A stretch of 32,354 nt of DNA from Eubacteriales bacterium (GTDB lineage: Bacteria; Bacillota; Clostridia; Oscillospirales; Butyricicoccaceae), in the NCBI GenBank assembly GCA_030540435.1, contig JAUNWG010000020.1:1-32354 (forward strand), written 5' to 3'. This document shows, in pieces, positions 8,041 through 15,428 of this stretch (positions are counted from its first letter, which is position 1; every line of letters starts with the position of its first letter). The position numbers and the translations under genes are program-made. The notes under the pieces are model-generated. The model ran no database searches and was not told the origin of the DNA. It worked only from the letters and a program-made list of their open reading frames with translations.

Positions 8041-8131
8041 AATAAAAAAGCAGCCGGTTTCCCAAAGACCGGCTGCCAAGAGAAGAGAGAAACTGAAATT
8101 ACCAGGAGCAAAAGCTCCTTGATCTGTCTAC
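8041..8131 (-). ncRNA. Candidate small RNA or attenuated leader of the HD-Nudix gene
   Basis: On the minus strand an extended -10 promoter (TGATATACT, 8146 to 8138) would start RNA near 8131. The roughly 90-nt RNA contains AGGAGC-TTTT-GCTCCT (8119 to 8104) and ends in a strong terminator (8076 to 8050, then T6). The HD-Nudix start codon lies only 55 nt further on, so this is either an independent small RNA or a leader that attenuates the gene. No known riboswitch class is recognised. The -35 is poor. Confidence 0.5.
8044..8076 (-). terminator. Terminator on the minus strand upstream of the HD-Nudix gene
   Basis: GCAGCCGGT at 8050-8058 pairs perfectly with ACCGGCTGC at 8068-8076 (9-bp GC-rich stem, 9-nt loop). 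The A-run at 8044-8049 gives six T after the stem on the minus strand. Confidence 0.8.
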
Positions 8132-8167
8132 GACAGCAGTATATCACATAAATTGACGGAGATTCTT

Positions 8168-8197
8168 GTATTATATACTCACATTATGGTACAATAT
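8168..8197 (+). promoter_or_regulatory. Likely promoter of the AraC-type gene
   Basis: TTGTAT at 8168-8173 and TACAAT at 8192-8197 are separated by 18 bp, with an extended -10 (TGG directly before TACAAT). It faces the minus-strand promoter at 8138-8146, so the two units are divergent. Confidence 0.55.
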
Positions 8198-8233
8198 CGT
8201 CAAGCAAATAAATGCGCGATGGGAGGTGGGAAA

Positions 8234-9184
8234 ATGTCGTTTGAATTTGTGAAGGTTGTCACGGAGGATACCGTAGAGATTGTAACAGACGATACATTGC
8301 GTGAAATGAAGGAACATGGTACGATGGGGTTTCCGTTCCAATATTATAGTGAACATTTTGACTGGAGTCGGCTGGAATCGGTAGAATGGCACTGGCATAA
8401 GGAGTTGGAACTGATCGACGAGGTAAGCGGCGATATGGAGTGTCAGATTGGCGACCGACATTTGCATTTGGGTGAGAATACCGGTATATTGATCAATAGC
8501 GGCGTTATTCATCGTTTTCAGGCGCCGGCAGGAAAAGAGGGCTCGAAATGTGATTTTACAGACTTTCTTTTTTCTCCTGAGATGATCGCTCCGGCGCATT
8601 CGGTCGTGTATCATAAGTATATTCAGCCGTTTCTGGTATCCGGTATTGATTATCTCATTTTGAAAAAGGATATTCCATGGCAGGGACGAATGATTGAGCA
8701 GATGAAAGAAACCGGGCGTGAATGCAGGGCGAGGCGTAAAGCGGCAGAGCTGCGCATACAGATTAATCTGGGAACGATGTGGCTGGAGATAGCGGAGCAT
8801 ATGGAGGAATATCTGGGCGAATCGGCAATCATTCCGTCAAAAAATAATAAAAATATATTAAATCAGGCGCGTTTGCGTAAAATGATGCAGTATATCTGGG
8901 ACAATTACACCGAGCGAATTTCACTGGATGATATTGCACAGGCAGCGAATATCAGCAAGAGTGCGGCATTACGCTGCTTCCGTTCGGGCTTACAGACCTC
9001 TCCAGTCGGCTATTTGAATGACTATCGGCTGAGTCGTGCAAAGGAGCATTTGCTCAACGATAAAGGTTCAATTTCTGATGTTGCCATGTCAGTCGGTTTT
9101 GATAATGTAGGCTATTTTGACCGCGTGTTTAAACGGGCATTTGGCGTCACGCCGAAACAGTTTATCAAGCAGGCGTCTACTTGA
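8234..9184 (+). CDS. AraC-family transcriptional regulator with cupin sensor domain
   Basis: A 316-residue regulator. Residues about 25-110 form the cupin-like ligand domain (VEWHWHKELELIDEVSG, HLHLGENTGILINSGVIHRFQ). Residues about 213-312 hold the two helix-turn-helix motifs of the AraC type (ISLDDIAQAANISKSAALRCF, and DVAMSVGFDNVGYFDRVFKR followed by FGVTPKQF). The cupin suggests a small carbohydrate-like or carboxylate effector, but none can be assigned. The ATG at 8234 has GGAGG at 8222-8226; an upstream TTG in frame at 8153 lies across the promoter and is rejected. It is transcribed towards hydE, whose own promoter begins at the stop codon of this gene. Confidence 0.9.
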   Translation: MSFEFVKVVTEDTVEIVTDDTLREMKEHGTMGFPFQYYSEHFDWSRLESVEWHWHKELELIDEVSGDMECQIGDRHLHLGENTGILINSGVIHRFQAPAGKEGSKCDFTDFLFSPEMIAPAHSVVYHKYIQPFLVSGIDYLILKKDIPWQGRMIEQMKETGRECRARRKAAELRIQINLGTMWLEIAEHMEEYLGESAIIPSKNNKNILNQARLRKMMQYIWDNYTERISLDDIAQAANISKSAALRCFRSGLQTSPVGYLNDYRLSRAKEHLLNDKGSISDVAMSVGFDNVGYFDRVFKRAFGVTPKQFIKQAST

Positions 9185-9209
9185 CAGTAAAGGGAAAACA
9201 TGGTACTCT
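9181..9209 (+). promoter_or_regulatory. Likely promoter of the hydE operon
   Basis: TTGACA at 9181-9186 (overlapping the AraC stop codon) and TACTCT at 9204-9209 with 17 bp between, plus an extended TGG before the -10. An inverted repeat, AGTAAAG at 9186-9192 and CTTTACT at 9208-9214, brackets the spacer and -10 and could be an operator. Confidence 0.6.
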
Positions 9210-9290
9210 TTACTTAATTAGAAAATGCTAGTTAATAAATATGAATATTAGAAAAAAGGCTTTGCCACGACCACATAATATGAGGTGAAC

Positions 9291-10322
9291 ATGGAACAGC
9301 TGATACAACAACTCAAAAGCCAGCAAAATTTACCAGATGAAGCATTACAGATATTGATTGCGCACGAAGGAGACGATGCACCGCTCTTTGCTGCGGCGGA
9401 TGAAGTCCGAAAAGAGCGTTATGGCATAGATGTATTTTTGCGCGGACTGATTGAATTTACCAATATATGCAAAAATGACTGCTATTACTGCGGCATCCGG
9501 CGCAGCAATGCACAGGCGGAGCGCTATCGGCTTACGCCAGAGGAGATACTGTCGAGCTGTGAAAACGGTTATCAGATGGGATTCCGTACTTTTGTCTTAC
9601 AAGGCGGTGAGGATCCATATTATACAGACGATGCAGTATGTTCGCTTGTGGAGCAGATCAAGGCAAAATATCCGGACTGTGCAGTGACATTGTCCATTGG
9701 GGAAAAGCCGCGCAGCAGCTATCAGGCATATTTTGACGCGGGTGCAGACCGTTATCTGCTCCGGCATGAAACCGCAAGTAACGCACATTACCGCAAACTG
9801 CATCCGCCGGAGTTGCGTCTTGCCAATCGCAAGCGATGCCTGTATGATTTAAAGGATATCGGTTTTCAGGTTGGTGCAGGTTTTATGGTCGGTTCCCCTG
9901 GACAGACGACGCGGGAGTTGATCGCCGATTTACGGTTTTTGCAGGAATTAAAGCCGGATATGATTGGAATTGGGCCGTTTATTCCGCATCATCAGACACC
10001 TTTTGCGCATGAAAAGCAGGGAACGCTGGAGCTGACGCTGCGCATGCTGTCCATCCTGCGGCTGATGTTTCCGTACGCGCTGCTGCCCGCCACAACAGCG
10101 CTGGGCACAATCAGTCCAATCGGGCGTGAGCTTGGGCTGAAGGCAGGCGCAAATGTCATGATGCCGAATCTGACCCCAATCCGGGCAAAAAAGCATTATG
10201 ATCTATATGACAATAAGATCTGTATGGATGAGGAAGCGGCAAAATGTCATGTATGTCTGGAAGGGCGCGTGCGCACATCAGGCTATCGTGTCGTGAGTGA
10301 CCGCGGCGATGTCCGCAGATGA
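9291..10322 (+). CDS. hydE: [FeFe]-hydrogenase maturase HydE (radical SAM)
   Basis: A radical SAM enzyme that acts in building the diiron subcluster of the hydrogenase H-cluster together with HydG and HydF. The 343-residue protein has the radical SAM cysteines C60, C64 and C67 in TNICKNDCYYCGIR, the GGED motif near 107, and at the C-terminus a C-x7-C-x2-C set (about C311, C319, C322), the optional second cluster site known in some HydE proteins. GTG at 9285 is also in frame, but GAGGTGA just before ATG 9291 matches the anti-Shine-Dalgarno, so 9291 is preferred. hydG, hydF and the hydrogenase itself are not in the window. The stop overlaps the next gene by 4 nt. Confidence 0.93.
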   Translation: MEQLIQQLKSQQNLPDEALQILIAHEGDDAPLFAAADEVRKERYGIDVFLRGLIEFTNICKNDCYYCGIRRSNAQAERYRLTPEEILSSCENGYQMGFRTFVLQGGEDPYYTDDAVCSLVEQIKAKYPDCAVTLSIGEKPRSSYQAYFDAGADRYLLRHETASNAHYRKLHPPELRLANRKRCLYDLKDIGFQVGAGFMVGSPGQTTRELIADLRFLQELKPDMIGIGPFIPHHQTPFAHEKQGTLELTLRMLSILRLMFPYALLPATTALGTISPIGRELGLKAGANVMMPNLTPIRAKKHYDLYDNKICMDEEAAKCHVCLEGRVRTSGYRVVSDRGDVRR

Positions 10323-11467
10323 CAGAGAAAGGATATACAGGCATGGTACAGGGAAAACGGCTGGTTCAGACCTTTTGCGAGCTGGTTTCATGCGACAGTC
10401 CGTCCTATGGCGAGCGTGCTGTCTGTGATTATTTGAAGCAGGCATTGCGGGCTCTGGGGCTGACAGTGACAGAGGATGATACGGCGGAGAAAATTGGTGG
10501 AACAGCAGGGAATATATATGCTGTTTTGCCAGCATCAGAGGGAATGGAGCAGCTCCCGCCGCTGCTGTTTTCCGGGCATATGGATACGGTAGAACCGTCG
10601 CGTGGAAAGCAGGCGATTGTGCATGAAGACGGTACCATTACATCAGATGGAAATACCGTGCTTGGTGCGGATGACTGTGCAGCGCTTGCTGCCATTTTAG
10701 AAGCGCTTACCGTGATTCAGGAGGAACATCTGCCGCACCGTATGATCGAAGTACTGTTTTCAGCGGCGGAGGAAGTGTATTGCATTGGTATCGGGGCATT
10801 GGATTACAGCAGGCTTCGGGCAAAGGAAGCCTATATTCTGGATATGTCCGGCCCGGTCGGCAGCGCGGCTGTGCAGGCTCCGACGATTCTGTCGTTTGAG
10901 ATAACAATGCATGGAAAAGCCTCCCACGCAGGTTTTTCACCGGAAACAGGCATCCATGCCATTGCGGCAGCAGTGGAGGCGGCTGGACAGCTACAAAACG
11001 GCTGGCTGGATACCGAAACAACACGGAATATTGGAACGATCTCCGGCGGTACAGCAACCAATATTGTACCGGACTGCTGCAAAATTACCGGAGAGATCCG
11101 TAGCTTTTCACATGAAAAAGCGTGCAAGGTATGGGAGGAAACGCGACAGGCATTTGCCGCAGCCGCAGAACGGTACGGCGCAGAGATGGAAGCGTGCCAT
11201 ACGGTGCATGTCCATGCCTATTGCACACCGCGGAAGCATGCGGTCGTCAAACGGTTTGAAGCGGTCTGTGCACAGCAGGGCATTGCGTGTGGCCTGCGCA
11301 GCACAATGGGCGGCAGTGACAATAACCCGCTGTCAGAGCACGGCATTACCGGCATTGTGCTGGCAACGGCGATGAACAATACGCATTCCTGCGCAGAATA
11401 TACCGAAGCGGATGAGCTGGAGCGCATTGCCAATATTACGGTCGGATTGATGTGTGCGGAGGATTGA
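10319..11467 (+). CDS. M20-family metallopeptidase, PepT-like
   Basis: A cytoplasmic zinc aminopeptidase/tripeptidase-like enzyme. The 382-residue protein has the M20 zinc motifs: FSGHMDTV (H87, D89), GADDCAALAAI (D118 region), and the general-base pair E151-E152 in FSAAEEVYC. The inserted dimerisation domain spans about residues 175-285 (HGKASHAGFSPETG). It fits the PepT-like M20/M25/M40 subgroup more closely than carboxypeptidase G2 or true PepT; substrate is unknown. ATG overlaps the hydE stop by 4 nt (ATGA), so the two are coupled. There is no obvious biochemical reason for it to sit with hydE. Confidence 0.88.
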   Translation: MTEKGYTGMVQGKRLVQTFCELVSCDSPSYGERAVCDYLKQALRALGLTVTEDDTAEKIGGTAGNIYAVLPASEGMEQLPPLLFSGHMDTVEPSRGKQAIVHEDGTITSDGNTVLGADDCAALAAILEALTVIQEEHLPHRMIEVLFSAAEEVYCIGIGALDYSRLRAKEAYILDMSGPVGSAAVQAPTILSFEITMHGKASHAGFSPETGIHAIAAAVEAAGQLQNGWLDTETTRNIGTISGGTATNIVPDCCKITGEIRSFSHEKACKVWEETRQAFAAAAERYGAEMEACHTVHVHAYCTPRKHAVVKRFEAVCAQQGIACGLRSTMGGSDNNPLSEHGITGIVLATAMNNTHSCAEYTEADELERIANITVGLMCAED

Positions 11468-11472
11468 CCGGC

Positions 11473-12096
11473 ATGAAGACACCACTGCATTATCAGATTT
11501 CAGAATACGACTGTGGCCCGACAACCATGATGAACGCAATGAGCTTTCTGTTCAGCCGGGAACAGATCATGCCTGATGTTGTGCGGCATATTATGCTGTA
11601 CAGTTTGGATGCTTATAACGCAAAAGGGGAGTCAGGAAAGAGCGGAACATCACGCATGGCGATGATGTTCCTTTCCAGTTGGCTTTGCGAATTTGGCAAA
11701 GCCTGCCACTTTCCGATTGATTGTGTTTATCTATCCGGCAAAGAGGTTTATCTGGGCAAGGACAGCAGATTGACGGATGCACTTCGCTGCCGTGGCGCAG
11801 TGATTGTCCGGCTAAATTATGGAGGCGACCATTATGTTTTGCTTACCGGGCAGGAGGGCGAGCAGGTTTCCATGTTTGATCCATATTACCGCAGGCGTCC
11901 GTTTGTGCAAAAGGATATTATACTGTTAGAGAATGAACCGTTCCGGCGCAACCGCATTGTGCCAGTGGAACGGTTGAATAATGAAAAGAAAAGCGGTATT
12001 TATGCGCTTGGCCCGACCGAAGGACGGGAAGCGATCCTTTTGTTTAACCGCGATACACAGCTGACAGCGGAAAAGACGATCGAATATTTTATTTAA
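11473..12096 (+). CDS. C39-like cysteine peptidase-fold protein
   Basis: A 207-residue protein with the papain-like C39 arrangement: ISEYDCGPTTMMNAM near the N-terminus (C14 as nucleophile, after the family's xxDCGP pattern), GGDHYVLLTG (H120) and MFDPYYRRR (D136). It has no signal peptide or membrane segment and is not attached to an ABC exporter, so bacteriocin-leader processing is unlikely; a stand-alone cytoplasmic peptidase or related amidohydrolase is more likely. An in-frame GTG at 11452 lies within the upstream gene; ATG 11473 with GGAGG at 11458-11462 is chosen. It starts 5 nt after the PepT-like stop, so it belongs to the hydE operon. Confidence 0.75.
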   Translation: MKTPLHYQISEYDCGPTTMMNAMSFLFSREQIMPDVVRHIMLYSLDAYNAKGESGKSGTSRMAMMFLSSWLCEFGKACHFPIDCVYLSGKEVYLGKDSRLTDALRCRGAVIVRLNYGGDHYVLLTGQEGEQVSMFDPYYRRRPFVQKDIILLENEPFRRNRIVPVERLNNEKKSGIYALGPTEGREAILLFNRDTQLTAEKTIEYFI

Positions 12097-12161
12097 GGCT
12101 ACCTATGAAAAAGCTGGGGCATTTTCTGAATGGTTCAGCGGAAATAAATGAGGATTTTATG

Positions 12162-13199
12162 ATGGAACAACAGCATAAACGCCGTGTGCGCTATAAGGGT
12201 ACACACCCGCGGAGCTATAAAGAGAAGTACAAGGAACTCAATCCAGAAAAATATCGGGCAGATGTAGAAAAGATCATGCAGAAGGGCAAAACGCCTGCCG
12301 GAATGCACATTCCTATCTGTGTCAATGAAATTCTGGATTTTTTGCAGATACAGCCGGGGCAGGTCGGGCTTGACGCGACACTGGGCTATGGTGGACATAC
12401 CCGCAGGATGCTCGAATGTCTGCAAGGCCAGGGGCATTTATATGCCACGGATGTTGACCCGATTGAATCGGAAAAGACAAAGGCGCGGTTGGAGGCACTG
12501 GGCTATGGCGAGGATATCCTGACGATCCGCCGTATGAATTTTGCACAGCTGGATGAGGTCGCTCCGGGACAGAAGTTTGACTTTGTTCTGGCAGATCTGG
12601 GCGTTTCTTCCATGCAGATCGATAATCCAGAGCGTGGCTTTACCTTCAAGCAGGATGGTCCGCTTGACCTCCGGCTGGATCCGACAGCAGGAGTGACAGC
12701 GGCACAGCGTCTGCGTGAGCTGGAAGAGGATGAGCTTATAGGCATGCTTGTGGAAAATTCGGATGAACCATATGCAGAACAGATCGCAAGGGCTGTGATG
12801 CAGACTTTCCGTAAAGGCGGCAACATTGAAACGACCCGTCAGCTGGCGGGAGTGATCGAGCAGGCGCTGGCGTTCCTTCCAGCCTCTGAGCGGAAAGAAG
12901 CAGTCAAGAAATCCTGCCAGCGCACGTTCCAAGCTCTGCGAATCGATGTCAATAGTGAGTTTGAAGTGTTATATGCTTTTTTGGAGAAGCTGCCGACTGT
13001 GTTGAAGAGCGGCGGCAGAGCTGCGATCCTGACGTTTCATTCCGGTGAGGACAGGCTGGTTAAAAAAGCCTTCCGGCAGGGAATGCGGGAGGGCTTTTAC
13101 AGCGAAGTGGCGCGGGATGTAATCCGCCCATCTGCGGAGGAATGCTTCCGTAATCCGCGTGCCCATTCCACCAAAATGCGCTGGGCGATCAAAGCATAG
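12162..13199 (+). CDS. RsmH-family rRNA methyltransferase paralogue with N-terminal extension
   Basis: RsmH (MraW) methylates N4 of C1402 in 16S rRNA. This 345-residue member contains the full family pattern: DATLGYGGHTRRML (motif I), LADLGVSSMQIDNPERGF, the RTFQALRIDVN segment, ILTFHSGEDRLVK and the final HSTKMRWA. It differs from the usual RsmH of the division cluster by about 45 extra basic residues (HKRRVRYKGTHPRSYKEKYK) before the methyltransferase core, and it is not next to mraZ or ftsL. It is therefore probably the second, clostridial-type paralogue. Starts at 12105 and 12159 are also in frame; GAGG at 12150-12153 is 8 nt before 12162. It follows the C39-like gene by 65 nt. Confidence 0.85.
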   Translation: MEQQHKRRVRYKGTHPRSYKEKYKELNPEKYRADVEKIMQKGKTPAGMHIPICVNEILDFLQIQPGQVGLDATLGYGGHTRRMLECLQGQGHLYATDVDPIESEKTKARLEALGYGEDILTIRRMNFAQLDEVAPGQKFDFVLADLGVSSMQIDNPERGFTFKQDGPLDLRLDPTAGVTAAQRLRELEEDELIGMLVENSDEPYAEQIARAVMQTFRKGGNIETTRQLAGVIEQALAFLPASERKEAVKKSCQRTFQALRIDVNSEFEVLYAFLEKLPTVLKSGGRAAILTFHSGEDRLVKKAFRQGMREGFYSEVARDVIRPSAEECFRNPRAHSTKMRWAIKA

Positions 13200-13388
13200 T
13201 AAAAAATCGGAAGGACAGCGGGTGCGGTATAGTATCCTGTGTATGGTATTTCGCAATATATGTAGGATATCCTTGCATGGTGACTTGTACAAAACATCAT
13301 TTTGCCCAAATTTTATGCCTGTTTTGTAACGAAAATAGTCCGCTTTTAAGAAAATGAGCAAAAAGTATGAAAGAATGTAAAATATTAC

Positions 13389-13417
13389 TTGCATTTTTTC
13401 TCCCACCATGCTATCCT
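13389..13417 (+). promoter_or_regulatory. Likely amtB promoter
   Basis: TTGCAT at 13389-13394, a 17-bp spacer, and TATCCT at 13412-13417 with an extended TGC before it. Transcription would start near A13424, right at the leader hairpin. The stretch 13200-13388 holds no gene and I see no other clear signal in it. Confidence 0.55.
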
Positions 13418-13423
13418 ATTCAC

Positions 13424-13472
13424 AGACAAAGACGTCTAATACTCCTTTGGGAGGGTATTGGGCGTCTTTTTT
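13424..13472 (+). promoter_or_regulatory. amtB leader with two mutually exclusive hairpins, one a terminator
   Basis: A small hairpin, AGAC (13424-13427), hexaloop AAAGAC, GTCT (13434-13437), shares bases with the 5' arm of a terminator: 13431-13444 pairs with 13453-13466, extended by AAA/TTT, and ends in T6 at 13467-13472. Only one can form at a time. The hexaloop has A at position 1 and G at position 4, as in RNA sites bound by ANTAR-domain antiterminators, which are known to control nitrogen genes in Firmicutes. Only one such hairpin is visible; the known motif has two. Confidence 0.6.
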
Positions 13473-13516
13473 GTTTACTTTTTAATTCAATTATCGTATG
13501 ATAGGAGTGAAACACG

Positions 13517-14758
13517 ATGATAGACACTGGCAATACTGCGTTTATCATGATTTGTGCAGGTCTGGTCTTTCTGATGACACCGGCACTGGCTTTCTTTTAT
13601 GGCGGTCTGGTTCGTCGAAAGAATGTTATCAACACAATGATGTCGTCCCTTTTTATTATAGGCCTGGCATCGGTATTGTGGGTAGTTGTGGGCTATTCGC
13701 TGTCGTTTGGCGGCAATTTTCATGGTGTTATCGGTACACTGAAAAATGCATTTTTGAATGGCATCGGCTGGGAGCCTGGCCAGTATGCGGACAGCATTCC
13801 GGCGCTTGTTTTTGCGATCTTCCAGATGATGTTTGCCATCATTACTCCGGCGTTGATTACCGGTGCAGTGGTCGGACGTATGCGCTTTAAGGCGTTGTTC
13901 CTGTTCATTCTGCTGTGGTCGTTCATCGTGTATTACCCGATGGCGCACATGGTATGGGGCGAAGGCGGCTTTTTGGCAGAGATCGGCTCGGTTGACTTTG
14001 CGGGCGGCAATGTTGTGCATATCAGCTCCGGCGTTTCGGCGCTTGTTCTCGCGCTGCTGCTTGGCAAGCGCAAGGGTACAGAAACCGGCAATTTCCTGCC
14101 GCATAATATCCCATTTGTCGTGCTTGGCGCATGCCTGCTTTGGTTCGGCTGGTTTGGCTTTAATGCCGGCAGTGCACTGGCAGCAGATGGTCTGGCGGCA
14201 CATGCATTCATTACCTCAAATACCTCTGCCGCAACGGCGATGCTGTCGTGGATGCTGATCGATGTGATTCGTGATGGTAAGCCGTCCATTGTCGGCGCAT
14301 CGACCGGTCTGGTTCTCGGCTTGGTAGCGATCACGCCGGGCGCAGGCTTTGTTCCGATCTGGTCGTCGTTCATTATTGGCGCACTGGTCAGCCCGATCTG
14401 TTACTTTGCAGTTTCGGTTATCAAAGAAACGTTTGGTTATGACGATGCGCTTGATGCATTTGGCTGCCACGGCATCGGCGGCATGTGGGGCGGCATTGCC
14501 ACCGGCATTTTCGCACAGTCTTCGATCAATTCCGTAGCACGCTGGGATGGCCTTGTATTTGGCGATTGGCATCTGTTTGCCGCGCAGGTATTCAGTGTTG
14601 TGTTCACGATCGTATTTGCGATTGTCGGCACATTGATCTGCGCAGGTATTGTAAAGCTGATCTGCCCGCTGCGTGTTTCGGAACGCGAGGAGCGCATCGG
14701 CATGGACGAATCTGCACATGGTGAGCGTGCTTACCCGACCTTTACCGGTCTGGACTGA
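13517..14758 (+). CDS. amtB: Ammonium transporter
   Basis: An ammonium channel of the Amt/Rh family in the cytoplasmic membrane, 413 residues and about 11 membrane helices. The twin pore histidines are H168 (GGNVVHISSG) and H318 (DAFGCHGIGGMWGG), and D160 of the outer recruitment site is present, all at the same numbers as in the E. coli protein. There is no cleaved signal peptide, which is usual in Firmicutes. AGGAG at 13503-13507 lies 9 nt before the ATG. It is followed after 21 nt by the PII gene, the standard amtB-glnK pair in which PII blocks the channel when nitrogen is plentiful. Expression is probably set by the leader at 13424-13472. Confidence 0.97.
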   Translation: MIDTGNTAFIMICAGLVFLMTPALAFFYGGLVRRKNVINTMMSSLFIIGLASVLWVVVGYSLSFGGNFHGVIGTLKNAFLNGIGWEPGQYADSIPALVFAIFQMMFAIITPALITGAVVGRMRFKALFLFILLWSFIVYYPMAHMVWGEGGFLAEIGSVDFAGGNVVHISSGVSALVLALLLGKRKGTETGNFLPHNIPFVVLGACLLWFGWFGFNAGSALAADGLAAHAFITSNTSAATAMLSWMLIDVIRDGKPSIVGASTGLVLGLVAITPGAGFVPIWSSFIIGALVSPICYFAVSVIKETFGYDDALDAFGCHGIGGMWGGIATGIFAQSSINSVARWDGLVFGDWHLFAAQVFSVVFTIVFAIVGTLICAGIVKLICPLRVSEREERIGMDESAHGERAYPTFTGLD

Positions 14759-14779
14759 TCATACAGGGAGGAATAGAAT

Positions 14780-15121
14780 ATGATTAAGATTGAAGCCATC
14801 GTTCGTCCGGATAAAATGGAAGATGTCAAGGACGCACTGGCTATGATAAATGTAAACGGCATCACGCTGTATCAGGTCATGGGCTGCGGCTCCCAGCGCG
14901 GCTATACCAAGAAGGTGCGTGGTCGTTCATTCCAGATGAACCTGATCCCGAAGATCAAATTTGAGATCGTTGTTTCCAATGAGGAATGGGAGCGTATCAC
15001 GATCGATGCGATCTGCAACGCTGCTTACACCGGCGAACCGGGTGACGGTAAGATATTCAGCTATGATCTGGATAATGTTGTCCGTATCCGTACGCGTGAG
15101 ATCGGTCTGACGGCACTGTAA
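14780..15121 (+). CDS. glnK: PII nitrogen regulatory protein (GlnK type)
   Basis: A trimeric sensor of ATP/ADP and 2-oxoglutarate that controls AmtB. The 113-residue protein has the PII start MIKIEAIVRPDKMEDVK, the T-loop region GCGSQRGYTKKVRGRS followed by F51, and the C-terminal YTGEPGDGKIF signature with R101/R103-type residues. Position 51, the tyrosine that is uridylylated in enteric GlnB/GlnK, is phenylalanine here, so this protein cannot be regulated by uridylylation at that site. Regulation by nucleotides and 2-oxoglutarate alone is expected. It is co-transcribed with amtB and followed by a terminator. Confidence 0.95.
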   Translation: MIKIEAIVRPDKMEDVKDALAMINVNGITLYQVMGCGSQRGYTKKVRGRSFQMNLIPKIKFEIVVSNEEWERITIDAICNAAYTGEPGDGKIFSYDLDNVVRIRTREIGLTAL

Positions 15122-15135
15122 GTGAAATTATATAC

Positions 15136-15185
15136 AAGCCAGTCTGGACGCAGAAACATCCTTTCTGCCGTCAGGCTGGCTTTTG
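15136..15185 (+). terminator. Terminator after glnK
   Basis: AAGCCAG from 15136 pairs with CTGGCTT ending near 15182; an inner CAGAAA/TTTCTG pairing lengthens the stem, and a short T-run follows. Confidence 0.8.
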
Positions 15186-15317
15186 TCTGCCAGAGCACTG
15201 CAATTTATTGAACATATCCAGCAAATGCGTTGTAAATGAAACTGTGACTTCTGTTTACTTTTGGTTTACTGTATGCGGATATCTTGTGATTATTGCCGAT
15301 GCCTTAAAAAACAAAAT

Positions 15318-15389
15318 GTGATAAAATGGTAAGGAAATAGTATAAAATCCTATTTTTTCGGATAGATGATACCATAAGTGTATCACTTA
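15318..15389 (+). promoter_or_regulatory. Candidate promoter and palindromic operator of the dehydratase operon
   Basis: GTGATA at 15318-15323 and TATAAA at 15341-15346 are 17 bp apart. A perfect inverted repeat TAAGTG-TAT-CACTTA at 15375-15389 lies about 20-35 nt past the predicted start, where a repressor could block elongation. Which regulator binds is unknown. The rest of 15186-15428 is A+T-rich and shows no gene. Confidence 0.5.
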
Positions 15390-15428
15390 AATAGAAATAT
15401 ATTGAAATGAATTAGAGGGAGAAAAAAC

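Noticed and set aside
8153-8233. N-terminal extension of the AraC-type protein from TTG 8153
   Set aside because: It lies over the predicted promoter and has no ribosome site; ATG 8234 has a good one.
13424-13472. A full dual-hairpin ANTAR site or a glutamine riboswitch
   Set aside because: Only one hexaloop hairpin is visible and nothing matches the glutamine aptamer as I know it, so I list only a leader with competing hairpins.
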